Shown: positions 8,118 through 18,102, counted from the first letter of the stretch. The stretch: 64,000 nucleotides of DNA from Lichenibacterium dinghuense (GCF_021730615.1 NZ_JAJLMN010000001.1:5299501-5363500), one strand, 5' to 3'. The notes: generated from the sequence alone by a model not told the origin. Program-made: numbers and translations.

Positions 8118-8584
8118 GCGTGCCGGTGCGCGTCCTCCGCCTGCCGCACGCGGTGGGCCTCGACCTGCCGGCCTACCGCACGGCGGGCGCGGCCGGCCTC
8201 GACCTCCTGGCGGCGTTCGCGCCGGGGCGATCGATCGTGCTGGAGCCCGGCGCCCGCGACCTCGTGCCGACGGGCCTCGTCCTCGCGCTCCCGGAGGGCT
8301 ACGAGGCGCAGGTGCGCCCGCGCTCAGGCCTCGCGCTGCGGCACGGCGTGACGGTGCTGAACAGCCCCGGCACGGTCGACGCCGACTATCGCGGCGAGGT
8401 GGGCGTGGTGCTGGTCAACCTCGGCTCCGAGCCCTTCCGGATCGAGCGCGGCACCCGCATCGCGCAGCTCGTGCTGGCCCGCGTCGAGCGCCTCGCGTGG
8501 GTCGAGGGACCGCTCGACGAGACTGCGCGCGGCGTGGGCGGCTTCGGCTCGACCGGCCACGCGCCGGAGGTCGTGCCGGGATGA
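8114..8584 (+). CDS. dut: Deoxyuridine 5'-triphosphate nucleotidohydrolase (dUTPase)
   Basis: A 156-residue trimeric dUTPase, which hydrolyses dUTP to dUMP and keeps uracil out of DNA. All five motifs are present: AGLDLLA (motif 1), [12 protein letters not shown] (2), [19 protein letters not shown] (3), [13 protein letters not shown] (4), and the C-terminal GGFGSTGH arm (5). It starts with GTG overlapping the coaBC stop and ends by overlapping the next start (ATGA), so coaBC-dut-Rrf2 is a tightly coupled operon. Confidence 0.96.
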   Translation: MSVPVRVLRLPHAVGLDLPAYRTAGAAGLDLLAAFAPGRSIVLEPGARDLVPTGLVLALPEGYEAQVRPRSGLALRHGVTVLNSPGTVDADYRGEVGVVLVNLGSEPFRIERGTRIAQLVLARVERLAWVEGPLDETARGVGGFGSTGHAPEVVPG

Positions 8585-9024
8585 ACCTGCTGCCCGAGCG
8601 CAGCCTGCTGGCGGTGGCGACCGTGGTGGACATCGCGCTCAACGCCCGCGTGGCGCCCGTCTCCGCGAGGGCGCTGTCGGCGCGACACGGGCTGATGCCC
8701 CGCCACCTCGAAACGCTGCTGCAGGAGCTGGTGCGGGCCGGCATCCTCAGGGGCACGCGGGGCCCGCGCGGCGGTTATGCGCTCGCGCGGGAGCGGCGGC
8801 GCATCAGCGTCGGCGAGATCCTGCGCGCCGCAGCCCGGGTCGGGGAGGCGGACACCAAGCCGCGGCCGCGCCCGTCCTTCGTCGACGCCGTCGTGGCCCC
8901 GGCGCTGCGGCCCGCGGGCGACGCCTTCGTGGCCGCGCTCGACGGCACCACGGTCGCGGACCTCTGCGCGCGGGCGGAAGCCGAGGGCGTCGCGGGCGAC
9001 GCTGGGGTCGACTTCGCGATCTGA
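8581..9024 (+). CDS. Rrf2-family transcriptional regulator without an Fe-S cluster motif
   Basis: A 147-residue winged-helix protein with the Rrf2/IscR N-terminal fold: [56 protein letters not shown], including the RGPRGGYxLAR wing. The three cysteines that bind the IscR [2Fe-2S] cluster are missing; the only Cys is near the C-terminus (LCARAE). It is therefore either an apo-type regulator or senses something else. The ATGA overlap with dut suggests co-expression. Targets are unknown. Confidence 0.85.
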   Translation: MNLLPERSLLAVATVVDIALNARVAPVSARALSARHGLMPRHLETLLQELVRAGILRGTRGPRGGYALARERRRISVGEILRAAARVGEADTKPRPRPSFVDAVVAPALRPAGDAFVAALDGTTVADLCARAEAEGVAGDAGVDFAI

Positions 9025-9027
9025 GCC

Positions 9028-9576
9028 TCAGGACGCCTTGCGCCGCAGGTGCTCGTCGAGGCGCGGCATGATCTCAACGAAGTTGCAGGGCTTGGCGCGA
9101 TAGTCGAGCTGGTGGGCGAGGATGCCGTCCCAGGCGTCGCGGCAGGCGCCGGGCGAGCCGGGCAGGGCGAAGACGAAGGTGGTCCCGACGAGGCCCGCGG
9201 TCGCCCGCGACTGGATCGTCGACACGCCGATCTTGTCGTAGGAGATGCGGTGGAACACGGCCGAGAAGCCGTCCATGCGCTTGGTGAACAGCGCCTCCAC
9301 CGCCTCGGGCGTGACGTCCCGCCCCGTGAAGCCCGTGCCGCCCGTGGTCAGCACGACGTCGACGGCCGGGTCCGCGGCAAAGCCCGACACGGCGGCGCGG
9401 ATCGCGTCGACGTCGTCCGTGACGATCGCGCGCCCCGCGAGCCGGTGCCCGGCCGCGCCGAGGCGCTCGGCCAACGTGTCGCCCGACCGGTCGCCCGCGA
9501 GGTCGCGCGTGTCCGACACGGTCACCACGGCGATGCCGAGCGGCAGGAAGGGGCGGTCGAGGTCGAGCCTGCTCAT
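9028..9576 (-). CDS. moaB: Molybdenum cofactor biosynthesis protein B
   Basis: A 182-residue MoaB/MogA-like protein, which adenylylates molybdopterin before metal insertion. Motifs: VTVSDTRDLAGDRSGDTL at the N-terminus, VLTTGGTGFTGRDVTPEAV (the nucleotide/pterin-binding TTGGTG loop), GSPGACRDAW near the C-terminus. The length and the extended C-terminal tail fit alphaproteobacterial MoaB. It is convergent with the Rrf2 gene (3 bp apart) and divergent from the PEBP gene. Confidence 0.93.
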   Translation of the reverse strand: MSRLDLDRPFLPLGIAVVTVSDTRDLAGDRSGDTLAERLGAAGHRLAGRAIVTDDVDAIRAAVSGFAADPAVDVVLTTGGTGFTGRDVTPEAVEALFTKRMDGFSAVFHRISYDKIGVSTIQSRATAGLVGTTFVFALPGSPGACRDAWDGILAHQLDYRAKPCNFVEIMPRLDEHLRRKAS

Positions 9577-9702
9577 GGCGGAACGCCTTCACGGGAGGCG
9601 GCGGGGCGCCGCGGTGCGGTCTCCTACCAGCCCCCGCGGGCGGCGCGAAGCCGCGCATCCGCGGGCCGAAGCGGCGCGTTGCCGCTCCACGGAGGACGTC
9701 TC

Positions 9703-10275
9703 ATGCTCGAACACATGCCCAAGGTCGTCGGCCGAGCGCTGCGGGGCGTCGGCCCCGGCCTCGACAAGCTCATGGCGACACAGGATTTCCCGGACGCGCC
9801 GGACGCCATCACGGTGACCAGCGGAGCCTTCGCGGAGGGCGCGGCCATCCCGGCGGAGCACACCGAGGACGGCCGCGGGCTGTCCTTCCCCGTCGCGTGG
9901 CGGGGCGTGCCGGCGGGGGCCGCCGAAGTCGTGGTGGTGATCGAGGACGCGGACAGCCCGACGCCGGCGCCGCTGGTCCACGCGATCCTGTTCGCCCTGC
10001 CGGGGCGCGACGGCGAACTCGCCGCGGGCGAGCTGAAGAGCGGCGGGTCAGAGGGTCGCGCCCACCGCCTCGGCCAGAACTCGTTCCTCAAGGCCGAGTA
10101 CCTGCCGCCCGACCCGCCGAGCGGCCACGGCCCGCACCGCTACGCCGTGCAGGTCTTCGCCCTCGATGCCGCGCTGCCGCTCGACGGCGAGCCCGGCCGG
10201 GGCGCGCTGGTCGAGGCCATGAAGGGTCACGTCCTCGCCAAGGGCCGGCTGATCGGCACCTACGAGAGGGCGTGA
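9703..10275 (+). CDS. YbhB/YbcL-family phosphatidylethanolamine-binding (PEBP) protein
   Basis: A 190-residue cytoplasmic protein of the Raf-kinase-inhibitor-like PEBP family. Signature segments are IEDADSPTPAPLVHAILFALPG and GPHRYAVQVFALD, which line the anion-binding pocket. No signal peptide is seen. The ATG follows a strong GGAGG by seven bases. The N-terminal ~30 residues (MPKVVGRALRGVGPGLDKL) are an extension common in this group. Its biological role in bacteria is not defined. Confidence 0.9.
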   Translation: MLEHMPKVVGRALRGVGPGLDKLMATQDFPDAPDAITVTSGAFAEGAAIPAEHTEDGRGLSFPVAWRGVPAGAAEVVVVIEDADSPTPAPLVHAILFALPGRDGELAAGELKSGGSEGRAHRLGQNSFLKAEYLPPDPPSGHGPHRYAVQVFALDAALPLDGEPGRGALVEAMKGHVLAKGRLIGTYERA

Positions 10276-10280
10276 GGCGG

Positions 10281-10303
10281 GGCCCGGCCGAACGGGCCGG
10301 GCC
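10281..10303. terminator. Bidirectional hairpin between convergent genes
   Basis: A perfect 9-bp GC stem (10281-10289 with 10295-10303) and a 5-base loop between two converging genes. It lacks a T tract on either side, so it may need Rho or act as a weak terminator. Confidence 0.55.
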
Positions 10304-10309
10304 GTCGGC

Positions 10310-10906
10310 TCACTTGGCGCAGGTCACCGTGAGGCGTGCCGTCGCGGCCGCGTCGGCCGGGGCCGGGCAGGAGGCCTGCCCGTCGTCCCCGATCACCGCG
10401 CCGGTGGTGCAGGTCGCCGCGATGATCTGCTCGCCCGCCTGGCAGGTCGCCGAGACCGGCTGGCCGGCCTGGCCCGTGGTGCTGCGCAGCGTGAAGGCCG
10501 GCTTCGCGGCCGCCGGGCCTGCGGGCCCGACGGGGCCGGCCGGACCCACCGCGCCGACGGGGCCAGACGGCCCGGCCGGACCCGCAGGCCCGGCGTCGCC
10601 CTTGGGGCCGGGGATGCCGGGACTGCCGGCCTTGCCGTCGGCGCCCGCGTCGCCCTTGGCGCCCGCCTGCCCGGCCGGGCCGACGCCGCCCTTGACGCCG
10701 GGCGTGCCCTGGGGACCCTGCGGCCCCGCCGGGCCGGCCGGGCCAGCCTGACCCATCGCGCCCGCCGGACCGACCGGACCCTGAGCGCCCGCCGGGCCGG
10801 CGGGGCCGGCCGGACCGACGGGGCCGGGCTGACCCGGCTCGGGCTTCGAGCAGGCCCCGAGGGCGAGGAGCCCGGCGATCGACACGGCGGCGAGAGACGG
10901 ACGCAT
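10310..10906 (-). CDS. Collagen-like repeat lipoprotein
   Basis: A 198-residue predicted lipoprotein. The N-terminus has a signal peptide with lipobox LGAC (Cys at about residue 20). Residues about 24-139 are an almost unbroken Gly-X-Y array ([19 protein letters not shown] style) able to form a bacterial collagen triple helix, with two KGDAG(A/P) units. The last ~60 residues form a small globular domain with four Cys spaced as two pairs ([25 protein letters not shown]), probably disulfide-linked outside the membrane. It may be an outer-membrane or surface adhesin/stalk; this is inference. The start ATG at 10906 has GGAG just upstream. Confidence 0.85.
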   Translation of the reverse strand: MRPSLAAVSIAGLLALGACSKPEPGQPGPVGPAGPAGPAGAQGPVGPAGAMGQAGPAGPAGPQGPQGTPGVKGGVGPAGQAGAKGDAGADGKAGSPGIPGPKGDAGPAGPAGPSGPVGAVGPAGPVGPAGPAAAKPAFTLRSTTGQAGQPVSATCQAGEQIIAATCTTGAVIGDDGQASCPAPADAAATARLTVTCAK

Positions 10907-10977
10907 GGCTCCTCCTGATTCGTTGCCCGAGCCTAGCGGCGTTTCGGGAGCGATCAAAGGGGTGCCGGCGACGGGGC

Positions 10978-12333
10978 TCAGGCCGGCAGCGGCTTGCCGG
11001 TCGTCTCGGGCATGAACCAGGGCGCGATCAGGCCGATCACGAAGACGCTGCTCATGATCAGCGCCGCGTGGCTGACGCCGCCGAACTCGCCCACGATCTG
11101 GCCCGCGATGATGGGGAAGATCCAGGCCACCATGCGGGCGCCGTTGAACACGAAGCTCGACGCCGTGGCGCGCACCGGGGAGGTGAACAGCTCGGCGAGG
11201 TAGATGGCCATCCAGGAGTAGGAGAAGCCCAGCGTGAAGAAGCCGTTGACGAAGGCCAGGATCGCGAAGGTGCCGAGCGACCCCGTGAAGGTGTAGGTCA
11301 GCACCGAGGTCGCAATGCAGCCCGCGTAGGTCATGACGAGGAACATGCGGCGCCCCATGGCGTCGGCCACGAAGCCGGCGATGAGGTAGGCCACGATGGC
11401 GCCGACGTTGTAGATGATGCCGATGCGCGGGCCCCAGACGGTCGGGTCCTCGCCGGCCGCCTTGGCGAGGCCGGCCGTGTAGGCGGGCAGCCACGACGAC
11501 ACGGCCCACCAGCCGACCGTGGTGGCGAAAGACAGGGCGGTGGCCAGCAGCACGCGCCTGCGGCTCTCCGGCTCGCGGAACACTTCGCCCAGCGTGAAGG
11601 GACGCTTGGCTTGGCGGGGCGCTTCGTCGGCGTGCTCGGTCGCGGCCCAGCGGTGTTCGCGCACGGCGTCGAGCCACTTCTCGGACTCCTCCATGGCGCC
11701 GCGCAGGTAGATGCACACCAGCGCCGGCAGCGCGCCGAGCGCGAACATGATGCGCCAGGGCTCGATGCCGCCGATGCCGCTCGCCGGTATCAGGAGCCAG
11801 GCCAGCGCCGCCAGCAGCGCCCCGAAGCCGAAGCCGGACTGCAGGAAGCCGCAGCCCTTCGGACGGGCGCGGTTCGGCCAGGTCTCGGCCACGAGCGCGA
11901 TGCCGGTCGACCATTCCGAGCCGATGGCGAGGCCGGTGACGAAGCGCAGCGCCGCCAGCGTCGCGAAGCTGTTCGAGAAGGCGGTGAGGCCGGTGAGTGA
12001 CGCGTAGCCGATGATCGAGATGATCATCATGCGCTTGCGGCCGATGTAGTCGGCCGCGATGCCGCCGCAGAGGCCGCCGATGCCCCAGCCGAGCAGCGTG
12101 ATGCCGATGGCGAGGCCGACGTAGAAGGGCGTGGTCTTGGCCTGGTCGGCCGTGAGCAGGGTCTTCAGCGCGGGGCCGAGCGCGTAGACCAGGGCCACGG
12201 CCTCGTATCCGTCGAAGATCCAGCCGAGGTAGGCACCCCAGAGGATCCTCCAGTGGCGCGGCGTCAGCCCTTCCCACCAGGCGCCCACCGGCGCGCCGGG
12301 GCGCAGCAGCGGGTTGTCGTATTCCATCGCCAT
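10978..12333 (-). CDS. Major facilitator superfamily transporter (sugar/aromatic-acid:H+ symporter type)
   Basis: A 451-residue, 12-helix MFS permease. The N-terminal cytoplasmic segment leads into [21 protein letters not shown], the DGxE-like helix 1 of the metabolite:H+ symporter group. Loop 2-3 has [10 protein letters not shown], a form of the MFS signature GxxxDRxGRR, and helix 4 has [12 protein letters not shown]. The family imports organic acids. It is the last gene of a three-gene operon after a CoA-transferase and an HMG-CoA-lyase-like enzyme, so its substrate is probably the acid they activate and cleave. GGAG precedes the start by 7 bases. Confidence 0.9.
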   Translation of the reverse strand: MAMEYDNPLLRPGAPVGAWWEGLTPRHWRILWGAYLGWIFDGYEAVALVYALGPALKTLLTADQAKTTPFYVGLAIGITLLGWGIGGLCGGIAADYIGRKRMMIISIIGYASLTGLTAFSNSFATLAALRFVTGLAIGSEWSTGIALVAETWPNRARPKGCGFLQSGFGFGALLAALAWLLIPASGIGGIEPWRIMFALGALPALVCIYLRGAMEESEKWLDAVREHRWAATEHADEAPRQAKRPFTLGEVFREPESRRRVLLATALSFATTVGWWAVSSWLPAYTAGLAKAAGEDPTVWGPRIGIIYNVGAIVAYLIAGFVADAMGRRMFLVMTYAGCIATSVLTYTFTGSLGTFAILAFVNGFFTLGFSYSWMAIYLAELFTSPVRATASSFVFNGARMVAWIFPIIAGQIVGEFGGVSHAALIMSSVFVIGLIAPWFMPETTGKPLPA

Positions 12334-12387
12334 CGTCGTCTCCTTCCCGAGGGTCGCCCGTTGGCCGGGCCTGTCTCGCGTTGTGCT

Positions 12388-13311
12388 CTATACCGTCGGC
12401 GCCGTGGCGCACAGCCTGTCGGCCGCCGCCAGGGCGGCCCGCACGCGCCCGCCCGCGGTCGCGCCGGGCAGGGCGGCGGCGTCGCGCGCCATCGCGACCA
12501 ACCGGTCCATGTCGATTCCGGTCGCGACGCCGCGGCGCGCGAACATCCACGCCACGTCCTCGGTCGCCACGTTGCCGGTGGCGCCGGGCGCGAAGGGGCA
12601 GCCGCCGAGGCCGGCCACAGCGGCGTCCATGACCCGCACGCCGGCCTCGTAGGCCGCGTAGACGTTGGCGGTGCCGAGCCCGTAGGTGTCGTGGGCGTGG
12701 AACGCGAAGGCGGCGCCGGGCAGCCGGGCCTTCGCGCGCCCGAACAGCGACGCCACGTGGGCCGGGTCGGCGCGCCCGGTCGTGTCGCAGAGGCAGACCT
12801 CCGCGTCGGGCAGGGCGGGCACGAGCCTGTCGAGCAGCAGCAGCACGGCCTCCTCGTCGACGCGTCCCACGAAGGGGCAGTCGAAGCTGGTCGCGAGGTT
12901 GAGCCGCATGAAGGTGCCGGCCGGCAGCTCGGCGGCGAGCCGCTCGTATTCGACGGCCGATTCGTCGGGCGAGCGGCGCACGTTGGAGCGGTTGTGCGGC
13001 TCCGACACGGAAATCACCCAGGCGAGGCAGCGGGCTCCCGCCGCGAGCGCATCCTTGGCGCGCCGCTCGCTCGGCACCAGCACCTGCGGCACGAGGCCGT
13101 GCAGGTGCTCCCGGCAGTGCTCCAGCAGCTCGGGCGTGTCGCGCATCTGCGGCAGCGCGGAGGCGCTGACGAAGGAGCCGATCTCGATGCGCCCGATCCC
13201 GGCGGCGTTGAGCCGCTCGATCATGTCGATCTTGGCCGCGGTCGGCACGAACGGCCCGATGCCCTGCAGCCCGTCGCGCGGGCCGACCTCCACGATCTCC
13301 ACCGCGTCCAT
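12388..13311 (-). CDS. Hydroxymethylglutaryl-CoA lyase-family protein
   Basis: A 307-residue TIM-barrel lyase. It has the N-terminal [10 protein letters not shown] (metal and catalytic Arg-Asp), the HAHDTYG metal-binding His pair, and the HMGL signature loop [15 protein letters not shown] with the catalytic Cys. The family cleaves HMG-CoA to acetyl-CoA and acetoacetate; relatives act on citramalyl-CoA and similar acids. Since it overlaps a CaiB-type CoA-transferase (TGATG) and precedes an MFS permease, cleavage of an imported branched C5/C6 hydroxyacid CoA ester is plausible. The exact substrate is not decidable. Confidence 0.92.
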   Translation of the reverse strand: MDAVEIVEVGPRDGLQGIGPFVPTAAKIDMIERLNAAGIGRIEIGSFVSASALPQMRDTPELLEHCREHLHGLVPQVLVPSERRAKDALAAGARCLAWVISVSEPHNRSNVRRSPDESAVEYERLAAELPAGTFMRLNLATSFDCPFVGRVDEEAVLLLLDRLVPALPDAEVCLCDTTGRADPAHVASLFGRAKARLPGAAFAFHAHDTYGLGTANVYAAYEAGVRVMDAAVAGLGGCPFAPGATGNVATEDVAWMFARRGVATGIDMDRLVAMARDAAALPGATAGGRVRAALAAADRLCATAPTV

Positions 13312-14537
13312 CACAGCACCCCCTCGACCCGCAAAGTCGTCACCGCGTCCTCGTCGAGGCCGATCTCGCCGAGCACCTCGGCCGTGTGCGCCCCGATGGC
13401 GGCGCCCGGCCAGCGGATCGCGCCGGGGTCGTCCATGACCAACGGGACCACGCCGGCGTGCAGCACTGGCCGGCCGAAGGCGGGATCGTCCACCTCCTGC
13501 ACCATGCCGCGCCCGCGGAACTGCGGGTCTGCGGCGACCTCGGCGGCCGAGTAGATGAGCGTCGAGGGGATGTCGGCCTGCTCCAGCTTCCTGTCGGCCT
13601 CGGCGGCCGTCATGGTGCGGGTCCACTCGCCGATCAGCCGGTCGAGCTCCCCGACGTTGGCGACGCGCGACGGGTTGTCCACGAAGCGCGGATCCGTCGC
13701 CAGCTCGGGCCGGCCCATCAACGCGGCGAGCTTGGCCCACAGGGGCTGCGAGTTGGCCGCCGCGATGATCCACTTCCCGTCGGAGCAGGGATAGGCGCTG
13801 GTCGGCGCCGCGGTGGGGATGCGGGAGCCCACGGGCTCGCGGACCGTGCCCTGCACGCCGTATTCGGGCAGCATGCCCTCCATCATGGACAGCACGGAGT
13901 CGGTCAGCGCCACGTCGAGCGTTCGCGGCTTCCCGTCGCCGCCCTTGACGGCGTCGCGCCGCCACAGCGCCGCCATGATGCCGAAGGCCGCGTAGAGGCC
14001 CGCGAGGGAATCGCCGATCGAGATGCCGATCCGCACCGGCGGCAGGTCGGTCGTGCCCGCGGGATGGTTGCACAGGTAGCGCAGCCCGCCGATCGCCTCG
14101 CCGATGACGCCGAAGGCGGCGCGGTCGCGGTAGGGGCCGTCGAGGCCGAAGCCGGAGATGTGGGCCACCACGAGGCCGGGGTTGGCCTCCCGCAGCGCCA
14201 CGTCGCCGAGCCCCATCTTGGCGAGCTGGCCCGGGCGGAAGTTCTCGACCAGCACGTCGGCCGTGCGGACGAGGTCGAGCACGATGCTTCTGGCCCGCGG
14301 GTGCTTCAGGTTGAGCGTGACCGACCGCTTGTTGCGCGCGTGCATGGACCACCAGGGCGCGACCCCGTTCACCTGCTGGCCCCACTGCCGCACCGGATCG
14401 CCGCCCGGCGGCTCCACCTTGATGACGTCGGCGCCGAGGTCGGCGAGCAGGCGCGTGCAGAAGGGCGCCGCCACGAAGTGCCCGAGCTCGATGACGCGCA
14501 GGCCGGCGAGGGGACCCTGGCTGGGTCGGTCGGTCAT
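13311..14537 (-). CDS. CaiB/BaiF family (type III) CoA-transferase
   Basis: A 408-residue CoA-transferase. Motifs: [38 protein letters not shown] at the N-terminus, [19 protein letters not shown], and the catalytic Asp in [15 protein letters not shown]. These enzymes move CoA between a donor such as succinyl-CoA and an organic acid. It is the first gene of a three-gene operon (overlapping the lyase gene by one base). The ATG is preceded by GGAG (ggaggagaacg). Together with the lyase it probably activates and then splits an organic acid. Confidence 0.93.
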   Translation of the reverse strand: MTDRPSQGPLAGLRVIELGHFVAAPFCTRLLADLGADVIKVEPPGGDPVRQWGQQVNGVAPWWSMHARNKRSVTLNLKHPRARSIVLDLVRTADVLVENFRPGQLAKMGLGDVALREANPGLVVAHISGFGLDGPYRDRAAFGVIGEAIGGLRYLCNHPAGTTDLPPVRIGISIGDSLAGLYAAFGIMAALWRRDAVKGGDGKPRTLDVALTDSVLSMMEGMLPEYGVQGTVREPVGSRIPTAAPTSAYPCSDGKWIIAAANSQPLWAKLAALMGRPELATDPRFVDNPSRVANVGELDRLIGEWTRTMTAAEADRKLEQADIPSTLIYSAAEVAADPQFRGRGMVQEVDDPAFGRPVLHAGVVPLVMDDPGAIRWPGAAIGAHTAEVLGEIGLDEDAVTTLRVEGVL

Positions 14538-14864
14538 CGTTCTCCTCCGAGGTCGCGCGTCTTCCCGCGCCGTCCCCCGGATCTAGGTCAGCCTGCGGCC
14601 GGCGGGAATGAGTTTCTGCGAAGACGGCCCATCGCGGAATGTTGGAGCCGCTCGCGACCGAGCCCTGCCGATCGAAACCGTGACCGGCACGCACTCGGTC
14701 CCCCAGCGGCCAGACCGAGCAGCGCCCCGGCGGCATGCGATGCCGCCCGCGTCCGCCGGGCGTGAGGGGCCTCGCGTGGCACTCCTGCAACGGGCGGCAC
14801 GCGCCGGTTACTGTAACGCGACGTCGCGGTGGACGGCCGCGGGTCGGCGCTCCACATTCGAGAC
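14538..14864. promoter_or_regulatory. Divergent promoter region with a short palindrome
   Basis: About 330 bp between the CoA-transferase operon and a divergent small secreted-protein gene. A perfect inverted repeat GTTACTGTAAC lies at 14807-14817, 47 bp before the small gene. It could be a regulator site. Nothing else was recognised. Confidence 0.4.
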
Positions 14865-15131
14865 ATGCGCGGACCTTCGAACGCCTTCCTCGCCCTTCTC
14901 GCCCTCGCGGCGGCGCTCACCGCGATGCCCGGTCGCGCGGCGACTCAGGCCGTGATCCCGGACGCGCTGCAGCAGGAGGCCATGACCTGCGTGGGCGAAG
15001 CCATGCAGATCTGCCCCGACGTCTGGACCGCGGAGGACCACGGCCTTGCCTGCATGACGGGCAAGCGGCAGAGCTTCAGCCCGCGCTGCCGCGTGATCTA
15101 CGACAAGGTGGCCCACGTCCTGGGGCGCTGA
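14865..15131 (+). CDS. Small secreted Cys-containing protein, function unknown
   Basis: An 88-residue protein. A signal peptide covers about residues 1-26 (MRGPSNAFLALLALAAALTA, cleavage after GRA). The mature part has four Cys (TCVGEAMQICPD, LACMTG, PRCRVIYD) likely to form two disulfides in the periplasm. The spacing is similar to small Cys-rich alphaproteobacterial proteins with repeated CxxxxxxxC helices. ATG 14865 is preferred over an upstream in-frame start at 14829 because it begins the signal peptide. Confidence 0.7.
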   Translation: MRGPSNAFLALLALAAALTAMPGRAATQAVIPDALQQEAMTCVGEAMQICPDVWTAEDHGLACMTGKRQSFSPRCRVIYDKVAHVLGR

Positions 15132-15249
15132 CATACCCCGCTAACTCGGGATGCGTTCCGAACACGGGGGACGTCGCGGCCGGCCTCCTCGGGGCGAAGC
15201 GCTCCAAGAGGTCGCGTTTGGGGGCACGCCACGGCCCCGCGCCGGCGCG

Positions 15250-18102
15250 TCAGGCCGCTTCGGCCCGCAGGTCCACCGCACTCCGCGCCTGTTGCTCCAG
15301 CAGGCTCTGCACGATGCGGTCGCTCGGGTCCGGCCGCCCGTGGAACCAGCCCTGCACCTCGTGGCAGCCGAGCGCCTTCAGTTGCGCCAGTTGCTCGACG
15401 GTCTCGCAGCCTTCCGCGTTCACGCGGAGCCCGAGGTTGCCCGCGAGGCTCACCACGGCGGCGATGATGGCCGCGGCAGCCTTGTCGTCGGGCAGGCCAC
15501 GCACGAAGCTCTGGTCGATCTTGAGCTTGTCGATCGCGAAGGTCCGCAGGTAGCTCAGCGACGAATAGCCGGTGCCGAAGTCGTCGAGGGACAGGTGGAC
15601 GCCGGCGGCGCGCAGCCGGTCGAGCCGGTCCTGCGCGGCCCCGTCGTTCTCCATCAGCAGCGATTCGGTGAGTTCGAGGTCCAGCCGGGCAGCCGGAAGC
15701 CCGCTCTCCGTCAGCGCGTCGGCGACCGTCGCGACGAGGTCGCCGCGCGACAGCTGCACGGCCGACAGGTTGACCGAGACCTTGATGGGCAGCGGCCAGG
15801 CGGCGGCGTCTCGGCAGGCGCGGCGGAGCACGAAGGCGCCGACGGATTCGATCAGCCCCGTCCGCTCCGCGATGGGGATGAACTTGGCCGGCGATACGGC
15901 GCCGCGCTCCGGGTGGGTCCAGCGCACCAGCGCCTCGACCCCGGTGATCAGGTCCGTCGCGAGGTCGACTTGGCGCTGATAGACCACCGACAGCTCGCCG
16001 CGCCCGAGCGCCTGGCGCAGGTCGTGTTCCAGCGCGCGATCGTCCGCGGCGCCCCGCTCCATGGCGGCGTCGAACAGCGCGACCCGGTCGCCGCCCGCCG
16101 CGCGCGCCGCCGCCATGGCGGCGTCCGCCTTGCGCATCAGCGTGCGGACATCGTCGCCCTCTCCCGCCGTCACGACGCCGAGGCTGACCCCGATCGACGC
16201 CTCGTAGGGTCCGACCGCGTGGACGCCGCTCACGGCGCCGACGACCGCCTCGGCGAAGCGCATCACCTCAGCTTCGTCGGGACGCCGCACCAGCACGGCA
16301 TATTCGTCGCCGCCGAGCCGGGCCGCGAGGTCGTCACCCGCGAGCACGCCGCGCAGGCGCCCCGCCACGGCGGCGAGCAACTGATCGCCGACGGAGTGGC
16401 CGAGCCGCTCGTTCACAACCTTGAAGCGGTCGAGGTCGAAGAACAGCAGCGCCGTCACGGCCCCGTCGACGGGCTGTTCGAGGGCGGCCGCGACCTCGTC
16501 CATGAGCACGCCGCGGTTGTAGAGGCCGGTCAGCGTGTCGACCCGCGCCATGGTGAGGAGCCGGGCTTGGGCGGCGCGCTGCTCCGTGACGTCGGCGAAG
16601 GACAGGCAGACGGCGTGCCGCTCCGGACCGAGGCTGCCGTAGGGGCCGACCGGGCCGGGAACGCGCGACGGGGTGGCGACGCAGTCGAGCGTTCGTTCGG
16701 CGCCGCCGTTCAGGGTGCAGAGCAGCTCGCCCGCCGGGCGCGGCCGCCACGATCCCGCGGCCATCCCGGCCAGCGCTTCCGCGCAGAGTTTCGCGAGCGG
16801 GCGGGGCAGCACCGCGTGGAACGGTTGGGGGCCCTCGAGCCCCGGCGGCAGGCCGACGATCCCGGCCGCGACCGCGCTGATGGCCCGCACGGTCCCGTCG
16901 TGGTCCACGACGACGATGCCGGCGTAGTTGTCCGCGATCACGCGATCCAGGATGGTGCGGAGCCGCTCGGCTTCGGCGCGCGACCGGAGGATGTTCACGC
17001 GGCGGTCTTCGATCTCGACCGCCACGGCGATCAGGGCGAAGCAGAGAAGGCCGGAATGCAGCGGCGCGGTCGATGGCAGCAGCGGCCACGCGCCCTGCAC
17101 GGCGATCGCCACGCCCTCCCCGAGGGCCGCCGCCGCGGCCAGCACCGCGAGGTGGCCGGCGAGCTTGAACCGGCACGCGACTGCGCCCGCGGCGGCGAGG
17201 AGGCCGCCACACGCGAGCAGCGTCCACCAGGGCGCGACGGGGCGCAGGTCGCGACCTGCGATGAGGCTCTCGGCCGCGATGGCGTGCATGGTGATGCCGG
17301 CGATCACGCCGAAGCGCGGCACAGACACGAAGTCGCCCAGCTCCGGCGCGGTCGCGCCGACGAGCACCTTGCGGCCGGCGACGCGCTTCCGATCGACCAT
17401 CCCGCGCAGCAACGCGTCAGCCGACACAGAGTCGATCCGGTCCGCGTCGATGCCGTAGTCGATCGTGAACGTCCTGTCCGGGTTCGCGGGAGGAGAGACG
17501 AGCAGGGTCGAGAAGCCGGGCAGGGCCTCCACGGACGGGAGACGGGGGTCGGACACGGGCTCGAACCGGGTCATGTCGCGCACCACCCCGTGATGGCGAT
17601 TGTCCTGGTTCACCAGCGCCGGCCAGGAGTTCTGCTGGAAGCGGTCGATCGGGACGCGGAGCGGGCGGACGTGGCTTCCCGGCTCGGCCGGATCGCGCAG
17701 CGACGCGAGGATCACCGAGCCGTCGGCCTTCTTCAGCGCGTCCTCGAGCGCCGCATCGCCGCTGGGGGTGCCGGGCGTGCTCAGGTCGACGTCGAGCGCG
17801 ATGGCGGCGGCGTCGTCGGCCTGCAGCCGCCGGACGATCTCGGCGTAGAGATCGCGGCTCCAGGGCCAACTGCGGTCGACCGTCAGGCTGCGGGCGTCGA
17901 TCTGCACGACCAGCAGCTCGCCCGAAGGCGGCCGATTCCAGAGCCGGAACCGGGCGTCGTCGATGGCGTCATCGAGCCCCGTCAGCGCCCCGAAGAATCC
18001 GAGGCAAGAGACCGAGGCGACGACGAACGTCCGGGCCAGGCCGGCTCGCCTCCGCCGCGACCTCGCCGACCGATCCGACGTTGCGGGCATGCCGCGCCTC
18101 AT
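15250..18102 (-). CDS. CHASE2-PAS-GGDEF-EAL c-di-GMP enzyme
   Basis: A 950-residue membrane enzyme of cyclic-di-GMP turnover. A first helix (about 24-42) leads into a periplasmic CHASE2 sensor (about 45-285), then three helices (about 290-363), a PAS domain (about 375-510), GGDEF (about 520-685) and EAL (about 695-940). The cyclase site is GGDEY (597-601), a variant of GGDEF. The phosphodiesterase domain keeps the main motifs: EAL (723-725), VNLS, ELTES, DDFGTGYSS (Asp840, Asp841), KID (861-863) and Glu898 in NAEGCET, so it is probably active. The ATG overlaps the stop of the FecR gene (ATGA), which makes that exported protein its likely partner. Confidence 0.95.
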   Translation of the reverse strand: MRRGMPATSDRSARSRRRRAGLARTFVVASVSCLGFFGALTGLDDAIDDARFRLWNRPPSGELLVVQIDARSLTVDRSWPWSRDLYAEIVRRLQADDAAAIALDVDLSTPGTPSGDAALEDALKKADGSVILASLRDPAEPGSHVRPLRVPIDRFQQNSWPALVNQDNRHHGVVRDMTRFEPVSDPRLPSVEALPGFSTLLVSPPANPDRTFTIDYGIDADRIDSVSADALLRGMVDRKRVAGRKVLVGATAPELGDFVSVPRFGVIAGITMHAIAAESLIAGRDLRPVAPWWTLLACGGLLAAAGAVACRFKLAGHLAVLAAAAALGEGVAIAVQGAWPLLPSTAPLHSGLLCFALIAVAVEIEDRRVNILRSRAEAERLRTILDRVIADNYAGIVVVDHDGTVRAISAVAAGIVGLPPGLEGPQPFHAVLPRPLAKLCAEALAGMAAGSWRPRPAGELLCTLNGGAERTLDCVATPSRVPGPVGPYGSLGPERHAVCLSFADVTEQRAAQARLLTMARVDTLTGLYNRGVLMDEVAAALEQPVDGAVTALLFFDLDRFKVVNERLGHSVGDQLLAAVAGRLRGVLAGDDLAARLGGDEYAVLVRRPDEAEVMRFAEAVVGAVSGVHAVGPYEASIGVSLGVVTAGEGDDVRTLMRKADAAMAAARAAGGDRVALFDAAMERGAADDRALEHDLRQALGRGELSVVYQRQVDLATDLITGVEALVRWTHPERGAVSPAKFIPIAERTGLIESVGAFVLRRACRDAAAWPLPIKVSVNLSAVQLSRGDLVATVADALTESGLPAARLDLELTESLLMENDGAAQDRLDRLRAAGVHLSLDDFGTGYSSLSYLRTFAIDKLKIDQSFVRGLPDDKAAAAIIAAVVSLAGNLGLRVNAEGCETVEQLAQLKALGCHEVQGWFHGRPDPSDRIVQSLLEQQARSAVDLRAEAA

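Noticed and set aside
6713-8584. Long plus-strand frame ending in the dUTPase
   Set aside because: Only its last third (dut) is real. The first part is an Arg-rich shadow of coaBC in another phase.
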